A stretch of DNA of 39,309 nt from Candidatus Omnitrophota bacterium. Its GTDB lineage: Bacteria > Omnitrophota > Gorgyraeia > Zapsychrales > JANLHA01. This document shows positions 32,659 to 39,309 of the stretch, in pieces; within the stretch, counting starts at the first letter, position 1; the number at the start of each line of letters is the position of its first letter. The notes beneath the pieces were generated by a model. It did no database searches. It saw only the letters and a list, made by a program, of their open reading frames with translations, and had not been told where the DNA came from. The position numbers were made by a program, and so were the translations under genes. The stretch covers positions 1-39,309 of the forward strand of contig JAGLNJ010000062.1 of the NCBI GenBank assembly GCA_023139575.1, read 5' to 3'.

Positions 32659-32931
32659 TTATGACAAGGCTTTTTTGATTAGAGATTTAATACGTGATTG
32701 TCCATCTTGGGATAAGAGAGGAGGGCCTGGGAGGAAATCTTCCTGCTCAATCTTATTGTTATAGTCGTGAAGGAGCGCTCGCAAGGCCGTTATTTGATTT
32801 TGGTAGAGGGTACAGCCTTTACACATAATCAGATGGAATCTCAAGGTGATTTTTTTTGTAAAAGGAAGTTTAGAGTCTAATCCTTCCGAAACTATTCTCG
32901 CCGCTTCCTTGCAGTTTAATATGATTTTCAT
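32659..32931 (-). CDS. zinc-finger anti-sigma-factor-like protein
   Basis: The 90-residue cytoplasmic protein has the zinc anti-sigma (ZAS/zf-HC2) signature: a Cys near the N terminus (LNCKEAA) and HLIMCKGC, which is H-x3-C-x2-C. There is no transmembrane segment, so it would be a soluble RsrA/ChrR-like regulator rather than a membrane anti-sigma. It lies 62 bases downstream of the ECF sigma gene on the same strand, the usual pairing. Such proteins hold the sigma factor inactive until metal loss, oxidation or another signal releases it. AAAGGAGA precedes the start. Confidence 0.82.
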   Translation of the reverse strand: MKIILNCKEAARIVSEGLDSKLPFTKKITLRFHLIMCKGCTLYQNQITALRALLHDYNNKIEQEDFLPGPPLLSQDGQSRIKSLIKKALS

Positions 32932-32993
32932 TACCAGCCCATCTCCTTTACTACTTTTTTACTCACTTTTTTGTCGTTTGGCTGTAAAAAATC

Positions 32994-33608
32994 TTACAAG
33001 GCCTGTTTTTTTTCAAACCAGCTGGTTTCAAGGCATTCTCTTAGCTGTAAACGGGCTCTATGCAGCATGACCCACAGGTTAGACTGGGATATATTCAAGG
33101 TTTCACAAATCTTTTTCCCCTCCAAGCTCTCCAGTTCTCTCAGGACAAAAGCCTGATGGGTGGCTTGAGGTAATTTGTTCAAGCATTTGTGGAATGCTTC
33201 CCAGAATTCTTTGTTATCCAAAAGCTTTTTAGACTCGGGCATCCAATCTGAGGGCGACCTGTTCGGGTGCCCAACATGATCATAAAAGGTATCAATGGCT
33301 TTTTCGTTATCAGTAAGGTCGGTAACTGGCCTTTCCCGGTAATTTTTCCGGAAATGGTCGATAACTTTGTGTTTCAAGATGCCTATGAGCCATGTCCTTT
33401 CACTGGACTTGCCGGCGAAACGTTCCCTGGCTGTTAAGGCGGCCAGAAAGGTTTCCTGAACAATGTTTTCAGCCTCGTTGGGATTTCTCAGTCGCCCCAG
33501 GGCGAAACGGTATAAATAATTACCGTACAGATCAACCCATTTGTCGGGGCTGCTTAATGTGTTTTTCTTTTTGTCTTCAGAAGGAACCATACGCGATTCT
33601 TTATCCAT
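32994..33608 (-). CDS. ECF-type RNA polymerase sigma factor
   Basis: The product (about 204 residues from the preferred ATG) is a group 4 sigma-70 factor. Region 2 is visible as YGNYLYRFALGRLRNPNEAE with IVQETFLAAL, followed by RTWLIGILKHKVIDHFRK. Region 4 is LNKLPQATHQAFVLRELESL with KICETLNISQSNLWVMLHRA, the -35-binding helix-turn-helix. The frame stays open upstream to a GTG at 33758, but a promoter-like TATAAT on the minus strand (33665-33660) lies inside that extension and the extension does not look like sigma sequence. The ATG at 33608 is therefore preferred. It pairs with the anti-sigma-like gene downstream and diverges from the CBS-PAS kinase. Confidence 0.88.
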   Translation of the reverse strand: MDKESRMVPSEDKKKNTLSSPDKWVDLYGNYLYRFALGRLRNPNEAENIVQETFLAALTARERFAGKSSERTWLIGILKHKVIDHFRKNYRERPVTDLTDNEKAIDTFYDHVGHPNRSPSDWMPESKKLLDNKEFWEAFHKCLNKLPQATHQAFVLRELESLEGKKICETLNISQSNLWVMLHRARLQLRECLETSWFEKKQAL

Positions 33609-33659
33609 TATTTTAAGGGACAATCCGAATTTCTCAAAGGCTCTCCTGAAAATTTGAGA

Positions 33660-33686
33660 ATTATATAACCATACGTTCCTGTACAA
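33660..33686 (-). promoter_or_regulatory. possible promoter of the ECF sigma gene (minus strand)
   Basis: On the minus strand TTGTAC (33686-33681) and a perfect TATAAT (33665-33660) are separated by 15 bases, a short spacer. The transcript would begin near 33652, supporting the internal ATG at 33608 as the true start of the sigma factor. Confidence 0.4.
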
Positions 33687-34000
33687 CTCAAATATCTCAT
33701 TGGTCACATTGATGATCCTGCATATCCATTTACGCCCTGTCTGACAATCTTTCCACACACGTAAATGAATTTATATCGAATCGTTTTCATCGTTCATCGC
33801 AGGGCACCTTCCCCCAAGTAAAAATGTTTCATTACTTGCAGCATGTTATACGCCATAACTCCCATTAAAAAGCAACATCAATTCATATTAAAGTCATGGC
33901 TCGGCGTATAATCACATCCCGGCCCGCTTTTGATCTCCTTATTGTAATTCTCACTATTCATCTGTCCATTCTTTTTTCACAGTTCAGGAAAGTATAAAAT

Positions 34001-34071
34001 TTTCCAAACTGTTGAAAACTCCTTTCCTGAGAACGCAAGAAGTTATGACGACCGAAGGGAGGAGTTTTCTT
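34001..34071 (+). other. 71-nt conserved structured element, copy 2
   Basis: This second copy of the block at 25743-25813 has the same length and only three differences, all transitions. The 10-base arms GAAAACTCCT (34014-34023) and AGGAGTTTTC (34060-34069) are identical. Here it is not behind a gene on the same strand; it sits in a long intergenic region about 270 bases upstream of the CBS-PAS kinase. Finding it in a different flanking context supports a discrete element. Its function is unknown. Confidence 0.65.
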
Positions 34072-34198
34072 GAAAACATTATACCTGCGGAGGCTTCTTT
34101 TTTCTGCCTCATTCTTAACTTTCTATCTAGGAGTTCGGGAGAGCTTCTCAAAAAGGGTCAAAAATTTCTTAGTTGAGCCCATATATGAAGAGACATAA
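34070..34198 (+). CDS. possible 42-residue hydrophobic leader peptide
   Basis: A TTG at 34070 follows GGGAGGAG by a normal distance; that ribosome site is buried in the 3' arm of the second 71-nt element. It opens a 42-codon frame whose product has a basic start (KTLYLRRLL), a hydrophobic core (FSASFLTFYLGV) and a charged tail. It looks signal- or membrane-peptide-like. The first copy of the element has no matching start codon, which weakens the case; it may be chance. Confidence 0.2.
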   Translation: MKTLYLRRLLFSASFLTFYLGVRESFSKRVKNFLVEPIYEET

Positions 34199-34241
34199 TT
34201 GTGTGAGAGGAAGCCTCTTTTGAAAAAAATCATCTATAGAA

Positions 34242-34270
34242 TTGCAATAAACAGTATTATTGAATAGAAT
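34242..34270 (+). promoter_or_regulatory. promoter of the CBS-PAS kinase operon
   Basis: TTGCAA at 34242-34247 and TAGAAT at 34265-34270 are separated by 17 bases, about 73 bases before the ATG at 34344. The 71-nt element lies upstream of this promoter, so a transcript from here would not contain it. Confidence 0.5.
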
Positions 34271-34343
34271 AACTGATAGTTAATTATTTTACAAAATAGG
34301 GGTGGAGTAACTTTTCACCCGCATAATTAAGGACACCCACAAT

Positions 34344-36356
34344 ATGGAAGCTGTTTCTCAATATATGACTAAAAACCCTTTCAGCATCCAGAGCGGCAGT
34401 TCTTTGGCGGATGCCGTTAAATTAATGCGCGAGAAGAAAATAGGAGCGATTTTCATTAACGACGCCGAAGAAAAAACTCTGGGGATTTTCACGGAGAGGG
34501 ATTTGTTAAACCGCGTTTCTTATGATGATGTGGAGACTATCAGGGATCTAAGGATCGATGATGTTATGACGCAGAAGCTTATTACCGTGACGGATGATGA
34601 AAAGTACATGAATGTTCTGGAATTAATGAAGAGTAAGAATTTGCGCCACCTTCCTGTGATGGAAGGCCAGCGCGTAGTTGGTGTCGTTTCGGCGCGGGAT
34701 ATGATGCGATTATATAGCGAACATCTTGAATCGGAGGTGGCACACAAAGAAAGTGAACTTAAAAAGAGCATGAAAAAGATCCAAGAATCAGAGGAGTTGT
34801 TCCGCGGCATTTTCAATAATTCGGCTGTTGCTGTTACCTTTGCCGATGCGAATGAGTGTATAACAGCGTGGAACCCTTATGCGGAGAAACTTTTGGATAT
34901 GGATGAGAATGATTTATTGAATAAGCCGTTGAAAGACCTTTATGATCCCGAAGGATGGAAGCATATCCGGGAATGCAATATCCGCCATTACGGTATCAAA
35001 GATCATTTGGAAACGCGTGTTATCAATAAGAATGGAGAATTTGTTGATGTAGACATATCAATAAGTGTTGTCAAGAATGCCGAGGGGGAAATCACCGGTT
35101 CGATAGGTGTCATGCGGGATATACGCACGCGCAAATCTATTGCTAAATTACTGGAATATTCTATGAAAGAGTTGGAGGATTTAAAGTTTGGTTTGGATGT
35201 CCATGCGCTGGTTGCGACTTCGGATAAAGAGGGAAGAATGACTTATACTAATGAGAAGTTTTGTGAGACTTCCGGCTATTTAAAAAATGAGTTGATTGGG
35301 CAGGATTTCAGGTTTATCAACGCGGGTTATCATTCAAAGGAATTCTTTCGTGATCTTTGGCATACGGTGCAGTACGGGAAAATTTGGAAAGGGGAGATAA
35401 AGAATAAGTCGAAAGACGGATCTTTCTTTTGGGTTGATACAACCATTGTGCCTTTTATCGACGTGGAAGGGCAGCCCTATCAGTATTTGACCATCCGCAA
35501 TGATGTGACCGAGCGCAAGCGTTATGAGGAAGAACTGGAAACAGCCAATAAAGATTTGGCTACAAACGCGAAGATGTTTCAGGGAATGGTTATAGACCGA
35601 GAGAAGATCAATCAAAAGCTCAGGGAGACACAAAAACAAATTATACAGGTTGAGAAAATGGCAACTTTAGGTACGTTAGCCGCCGGGTTTGCCCATGAAA
35701 TAAAGAATCCTTTAGCCATAATTTTGCAGGGCGTAGAGATGGTTGAAAAAATTTTTGTTAAGTTGGAACAAAAAGCTTATTTGCAATATGTGAAGATTAT
35801 CAGGAGTGCGGCGGAGCGGGCCAATTCAGTTGTTACTTCTTTGCTGCGGTACTCCCGGTCGTCGCAAATGGAAGAATCTGAGGTTAATGTATGTGAGGTG
35901 ATAGATGCTGCCGTGGAATTGATTACAAATAATGTTAGAATGCGCGGGATCAATATTGTTAAAGCCTATCCTGCAGATTTATGCTTGATGTTCGGCGATC
36001 ATATCATGTTACAGCAGGTGTTCTTTGATCTTATGAATAATTCCATTGACGCGATGCCCAACGGAGGGGAAATAAGCCTTTCGGTTGATCTTGATGCCCC
36101 GCCCAATGCCCAGCAGGAGGAGAAAAATATCATCGTCAAACTGAAGGATTCAGGAGAAGGGATCGATGAGAAAACTTTAGCTAAAATATTTGATCCCTTT
36201 TTTACGACAAAAGATGAAGGAAAAGGAACCGGGTTGGGGCTGAGTACGGTCTTTTTGATCCTGCAGCGTCATAACGGAAACATTACAGTACAAAGCAAAA
36301 AGAATGCAGGGACAACATTCACAATCACACTTCCTGTGATGGGGAAGCCTGTGTAA
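34344..36356 (+). CDS. CBS-PAS-PAS soluble sensor histidine kinase
   Basis: The 670-residue protein has no membrane helix. Two CBS motifs form a Bateman module at about residues 1-125 (YMTKNPFSIQSGSSLADAV and IDDVMTQKLITVTDDEKYMN, ending VVGVVSARDMM), a usual sensor of adenine nucleotides. Two PAS domains follow (about 148-265 and 285-400), then a coiled coil, HisKA with H451 in GFAHEIKNPLA, and an HATPase with NNSIDAMP, DSGEGIDEKT and GTGLGLSTVF. The NtrB-like HisKA and compact ATPase resemble NtrB/ZraS-type kinases. It is divergent from the ECF sigma/anti-sigma pair. The receiver 13 bases downstream is the likely partner. Confidence 0.93.
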   Translation: MEAVSQYMTKNPFSIQSGSSLADAVKLMREKKIGAIFINDAEEKTLGIFTERDLLNRVSYDDVETIRDLRIDDVMTQKLITVTDDEKYMNVLELMKSKNLRHLPVMEGQRVVGVVSARDMMRLYSEHLESEVAHKESELKKSMKKIQESEELFRGIFNNSAVAVTFADANECITAWNPYAEKLLDMDENDLLNKPLKDLYDPEGWKHIRECNIRHYGIKDHLETRVINKNGEFVDVDISISVVKNAEGEITGSIGVMRDIRTRKSIAKLLEYSMKELEDLKFGLDVHALVATSDKEGRMTYTNEKFCETSGYLKNELIGQDFRFINAGYHSKEFFRDLWHTVQYGKIWKGEIKNKSKDGSFFWVDTTIVPFIDVEGQPYQYLTIRNDVTERKRYEEELETANKDLATNAKMFQGMVIDREKINQKLRETQKQIIQVEKMATLGTLAAGFAHEIKNPLAIILQGVEMVEKIFVKLEQKAYLQYVKIIRSAAERANSVVTSLLRYSRSSQMEESEVNVCEVIDAAVELITNNVRMRGINIVKAYPADLCLMFGDHIMLQQVFFDLMNNSIDAMPNGGEISLSVDLDAPPNAQQEEKNIIVKLKDSGEGIDEKTLAKIFDPFFTTKDEGKGTGLGLSTVFLILQRHNGNITVQSKKNAGTTFTITLPVMGKPV

Positions 36357-36369
36357 AAGGAGGCAGGTT

Positions 36370-36873
36370 ATGTCAGATAAAGTTAAAATTGCAATGATTG
36401 ATGACGAAGAAGATTTATGCTTGATGGTTAAGGCCAATTTGGAGGATATGGAAGGCTATGAAATGGTTTTCAGTTGCCATCCAGAAGATGCTGAACGCTT
36501 TGTTAAGCAGGAACAACCGGATGTGGTTTTGCTTGATGTTGTCATGCCAGAAAGAAAAGGCACAGATGTTGTCATGGGGATCAGGCAAGATCCTGACATG
36601 AGACACATTCCTATTATCATGGTGAGCGGTAAAGGAGAGATGGTTTATAATAATACAAAAGATGAATTCCATTGGATGCCGAATACGCAGTTAGTCCAGG
36701 ATAGGGGCGATATTCCTGACGCTAAAGGCGCCGAGGCTCTGGCAGAGGCATATGGTGTAAATGATTATATTTCTAAACCCTTTACGACAGACTTGTTGGT
36801 TGAGGTGATTCAGGAAGTATTAAAGAGATCCAAAAAGCGAAAGGATCCAGGCCAAGAAGAAACACCAGAATAA
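36370..36873 (+). CDS. single-domain response regulator with an extended beta4-alpha4 region
   Basis: The 167-residue receiver has IDDEEDL, phospho-Asp D56 in VVLLDVVMPERKG, the conserved Ser in IIMVSGKGE and the Lys in YISKPFT. Between the Ser and Lys motifs lies an insertion of roughly 30 residues (MVYNNTKDEFHWMPNTQLVQ and onward) that ordinary receivers lack. It may cover the signalling face or make a partner contact. There is no DNA-binding domain. It follows the CBS-PAS kinase by 13 bases with an AGGAGG ribosome site, so the pair almost surely works together. Confidence 0.9.
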   Translation: MSDKVKIAMIDDEEDLCLMVKANLEDMEGYEMVFSCHPEDAERFVKQEQPDVVLLDVVMPERKGTDVVMGIRQDPDMRHIPIIMVSGKGEMVYNNTKDEFHWMPNTQLVQDRGDIPDAKGAEALAEAYGVNDYISKPFTTDLLVEVIQEVLKRSKKRKDPGQEETPE

Positions 36874-36907
36874 AAAAGGGACGAGTCCCTCAATAAGAGA
36901 CAATTGA

Positions 36908-38182
36908 ATGAAATTAAAAGAACAAGAAGGTGTGCGTTCCGTGGGGCTTATGCTGATTGGTTGGTCAGTCCTTTTGAGCAATATTCTATTATTGGCATTT
37001 CAGTATTATTTGCCGTTAGTTCATCAAAAAGTTCTCTTTCCTAATGTCGTTTCCTTTATTTCTATGACGGCCGTATTTCCCCGTGATTTCTATTTTACTT
37101 ATCTGGACGAAATATGGTATGCTCATTTTGGCTGGATATTCACCATGATTATCTGTTCTCTGGGGATTTTACGTGTCAATAAGATGTCGCGTATGATTTT
37201 TATCGTCTTGAATGTCGTCCATGGTGTGATCTTGGCGAATATTGTGCTTTTGAGGTTTGGGCAGCCCGTCTTTTTGCAGTATTTTTTTAAGCTCTATTTC
37301 AATCTGGTGGCTATTCTGACTTATGTGGGTTTTATTACCACAGGTGAAATGCGTATTCTGTTTGGGGTGGATGAAGCGGAGGGCTATTTAAATAATATTT
37401 TTCAAAGAGCACACATTAAAACGCCTGTGCTCACGGATGCCAAGGGATATTATAATTTAGCTCTGGCTTATGGGCGTCTGGAACGTTATGAGGATGCTGT
37501 CGCTACATTAAAAAAAGCGATAAGGATTTCCCCTGAAGATCCGAAACTGTATTTTCAATTAGGAATTATATATTTAAAAAGGGATGAATATGCCGGGGCG
37601 ATAAATTCTTTTAAGGAGACGATACATTTAGATCCCATTTTTTCGGAAGTGTATTATTATGTTGGCATAGCATACCGGCAGCAAGGATGTGATAAGGAGG
37701 CCATTCCTTACCTCGAAAGAGCTAGCAGGATAAATCAAAAAGATAAAAAAGTCCTTTATTTATTAGGAGAATGTTGTATTGCAGCGCATCTCAATCATAA
37801 GGCTATTGATGTTTTTCATAAAGCCATGCATCTTGATCCGCATAATGAAAGAATATTTTATTACTTGGGAACGATTTATTGTGAAATGGAGCAGTATGAG
37901 ACTGCCAGGCAGACCTTCCGTAATGCCACGCGCTTGGAGCCGAGTTTCAGCGAAGCGCATTTTCAAATGGGAATGGTTTGCATCAAATTGAGCCGGTTCA
38001 AAGAGGCTATACGGGCTTTTAAAGATGCCTTGCGCCACGACCCGCACAATACTCAGGCCCATTATCAGCTGGGTTTCGCTTATGCCATGATCGAGGACTT
38101 TGATTCCGCCCGCCGGGAACATAAGTTTTTAAAGAGCAATGATGAGGATTTGGCGCAAACATTAGGCATGATAATTAAATAA
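36908..38182 (+). CDS. membrane protein with four helices and a TPR domain
   Basis: The 424-residue protein has about four hydrophobic segments in residues 14-150 (LMLIGWSVLLSNILLLAFQY, WIFTMIICSLGIL, MIFIVLNVVHGVILANIVLL, YFNLVAILTYVGFI). About seven tetratricopeptide repeats follow from residue 180 to 410, for example YYNLALAYGRLERYEDAVAT and LYFQLGIIYLKRDEYAGAI. TPRs bind partner proteins and often organise envelope complexes. No enzyme motif is seen. A short GGGA-CGAG-TCCC hairpin (36878-36889) lies between the receiver and this gene. It may be co-transcribed with the kinase-receiver pair and with the protease gene 15 bases after it. Confidence 0.87.
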   Translation: MKLKEQEGVRSVGLMLIGWSVLLSNILLLAFQYYLPLVHQKVLFPNVVSFISMTAVFPRDFYFTYLDEIWYAHFGWIFTMIICSLGILRVNKMSRMIFIVLNVVHGVILANIVLLRFGQPVFLQYFFKLYFNLVAILTYVGFITTGEMRILFGVDEAEGYLNNIFQRAHIKTPVLTDAKGYYNLALAYGRLERYEDAVATLKKAIRISPEDPKLYFQLGIIYLKRDEYAGAINSFKETIHLDPIFSEVYYYVGIAYRQQGCDKEAIPYLERASRINQKDKKVLYLLGECCIAAHLNHKAIDVFHKAMHLDPHNERIFYYLGTIYCEMEQYETARQTFRNATRLEPSFSEAHFQMGMVCIKLSRFKEAIRAFKDALRHDPHNTQAHYQLGFAYAMIEDFDSARREHKFLKSNDEDLAQTLGMIIK

Positions 38183-38197
38183 GATATGCTATAAATT

Positions 38198-39175
38198 ATG
38201 GATTTTTTTATGCGTTTGAGATATTTATTTTATTTTTTAATAATAGTCGCGCTGTTAATTATTTCTGATCAGGCTGCTTTCTTTGACGCCCAAAGCGGGA
38301 TGACCTTAAAAAAGAATACTTCACAAAGCCTACCTGCTTTATCACCACAATTAAGCTCTAAGCTTTTTGAAAAAATGCTGCCCCGTCATGAAGTAAAAAA
38401 AGATCCGGGCCCTTATGATTGGCTGGCGCATCATCCCGAGCCGGGTCAGACATTCAAGCAATATATTTTAAGCAATCCAAGTGTCCCTGATGAAAATCAA
38501 AAGATAATTTATATTGTTAGACTCGGCGATTTTGATCAGAAACGTGATGAGATCATCAGCAAAACCGCAACAATGGTCGGCGCTTTTTATCAGCTTCCGG
38601 TGAAATTCTTAAAATCCCTTTCTTTGTCCGTTGTCCCTGAAGATGCCCGCCGCATTCATCCGCAAACCGGAGATAAGCAAATACTTACCCGTACGGTTAT
38701 TGAAGATATTCTTATTCCCTTGATGCCCAGAGATGCTTTTTGTTTGATTGCCTTTACTTCTTCTGATTTGTGGCCGGGGGAAGGATGGAACTTTGTTTTT
38801 GGTGAGGCTTCCCTTTATGATCGAGTCGGTATCTGGTCAATTTATCGTAACGGCGACCCTCATGAGAGTCCTGAAGCGTATGACCTCTGTTTGATGCGTA
38901 CAATCAAGACGGGGTTGCATGAAATAGGGCATATGTTTTCCATGATGCACTGTGTCTATTTCGAATGTTTGATGAACGGAAGTAATCACCGCAAAGAAAG
39001 TGATGAGCGTCCGGTTTGGCTATGCCCTGTTTGCCTTCGGAAGTTAAGTTGGGCTTTAAAAATGGATGAGGAGGAGATTTTAAGTCGTTTTGCCGATATG
39101 ATGCATCTATTTGAGAATAATGGCTTTAGTGATGAGTCGGGATTTTATCATGAAATATTAGGTCATTTAAACTAA
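38198..39175 (+). CDS. membrane-anchored archaemetzincin-like zinc metalloprotease
   Basis: The 325-residue protein has an N-terminal signal or anchor (YLFYFLIIVALLIIS). The C-terminal half carries an archaemetzincin-type site: HEIGHMFSMMHC starting at H241, then C-x4-C (CVYFEC), C-x-M (CLM) and a CPVC pair 16 residues later. This matches the family pattern HExxHxxGxxHC-x4-C-x-M-x(17)-CxxC, with Ser instead of the usual Gly and one residue fewer in the last gap. Archaemetzincins are aminopeptidase- or protease-like with a second zinc bound by the Cys set. The anchor implies a periplasmic catalytic domain, unlike the usual soluble enzyme. The TPR protein upstream may be a partner. Confidence 0.87.
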   Translation: MDFFMRLRYLFYFLIIVALLIISDQAAFFDAQSGMTLKKNTSQSLPALSPQLSSKLFEKMLPRHEVKKDPGPYDWLAHHPEPGQTFKQYILSNPSVPDENQKIIYIVRLGDFDQKRDEIISKTATMVGAFYQLPVKFLKSLSLSVVPEDARRIHPQTGDKQILTRTVIEDILIPLMPRDAFCLIAFTSSDLWPGEGWNFVFGEASLYDRVGIWSIYRNGDPHESPEAYDLCLMRTIKTGLHEIGHMFSMMHCVYFECLMNGSNHRKESDERPVWLCPVCLRKLSWALKMDEEEILSRFADMMHLFENNGFSDESGFYHEILGHLN

Positions 39176-39309
39176 ATATATTGCTTTTTTCATCTCTGTA
39201 GTAATTTTCCGGCCTTTTTCGGTTTGTAATTTTTAAGTCCTGAAGACTATTGTGAAAATTAAGCTGGTCCTTACGAATGGATAAGAAGTATTTTTTAATA
39301 AGCTTTTAA

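Larger units (their letters stand above)
33609..34343. other. 735-base gap between divergent sigma and kinase genes
   Basis: No convincing protein gene fills this stretch. It holds the sigma promoter (33660-33686, minus), a + strand TATAAT at 33907-33912 with a poor -35, the second 71-nt element (34001-34071), a short open frame at 34070-34198, a small hairpin AGAGG/CCTCT with a T-run (34206-34220), and the kinase promoter at 34242-34270. The part between 33770 and 33900 shows nothing I can name. Confidence 0.6.

Noticed and set aside
33609..33758. A 50-residue N-terminal extension of the ECF sigma factor starting at GTG 33758
   Set aside because: The extension has no sigma-like sequence, contains a TATAAT-type promoter on the same strand, and typical ECF factors start close to the ATG at 33608.
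36878..36889. GGGA-CGAG-TCCC hairpin as a terminator between receiver and TPR genes
   Set aside because: The stem is only four pairs and no T-run follows, so read-through into the TPR gene is likely.

Overview
The window looks like a chromosomal segment from an uncultured Gram-negative bacterium of moderate GC content. Many start codons are TTG or GTG, and spacing within operons is short. Dense cell-surface glycan genes, stand-alone receiver/kinase clusters, a bacterial SET protein and a membrane-anchored archaemetzincin-like protease together would suit Candidatus Omnitrophota or a related lineage. That placement is inference from gene style and was not tested. I saw no rRNA, tRNA, CRISPR array, transposase or phage module.

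Region 1 (1-15638) is a surface-polysaccharide locus. It opens with an E1-beta/transketolase-C-like subunit and two sugar-nucleotide SDR enzymes. A well-formed sigma-70-type promoter (TTGACC-17-TATAAT, 3103-3131) then starts a run holding a B12-binding radical SAM enzyme, a heptose-7-phosphate kinase (HddA-like), a heptose-1-phosphate guanylyltransferase (HddC-like), a DegT-fold enzyme with His at the Schiff-base Lys position, two glycosyltransferases, mannose-1-phosphate guanylyltransferase, a GT9 heptosyltransferase-like protein and a conventional Lys-type DegT aminotransferase. A second promoter (13069-13098) leads into a GT2, a GmhB-like phosphatase and a GT28/MGDG-synthase-like transferase. 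HddA, GmhB and HddC make up three of the four steps to GDP-D-glycero-alpha-D-manno-heptose; GmhA is not in the window.

Region 2 (15698-18440) has an orphan HPt protein, three small membrane or exported proteins, and a convergent membrane-anchored clan-A-type glycoside hydrolase. Region 3 (18655-25724) is metabolic and informational: DAHP synthase, a PriA homologue whose helicase motifs are degraded, fmt, two tandem GalT paralogues (the first has Arg in place of the nucleophilic His) and gap.

Region 4 (25725-38182) is dominated by signalling: a CHASE-PAS-PAS histidine kinase with a C-terminal MshEN-like half motif, two single-domain receivers, a soluble kinase, a REC-pseudoREC protein, a SET-domain protein, a TrmH-type methyltransferase, an ECF sigma factor with a zinc anti-sigma-like partner, a CBS-PAS-PAS kinase, another receiver, and a membrane TPR protein. 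The window ends with the archaemetzincin-like protease. A 71-nt element, 68/71 identical between two copies and with 10-bp perfect inverted arms, occurs upstream of both large sensor-kinase genes (25743-25813 and 34001-34071). It matches no RNA family I recognise and is the best candidate here for something undescribed.
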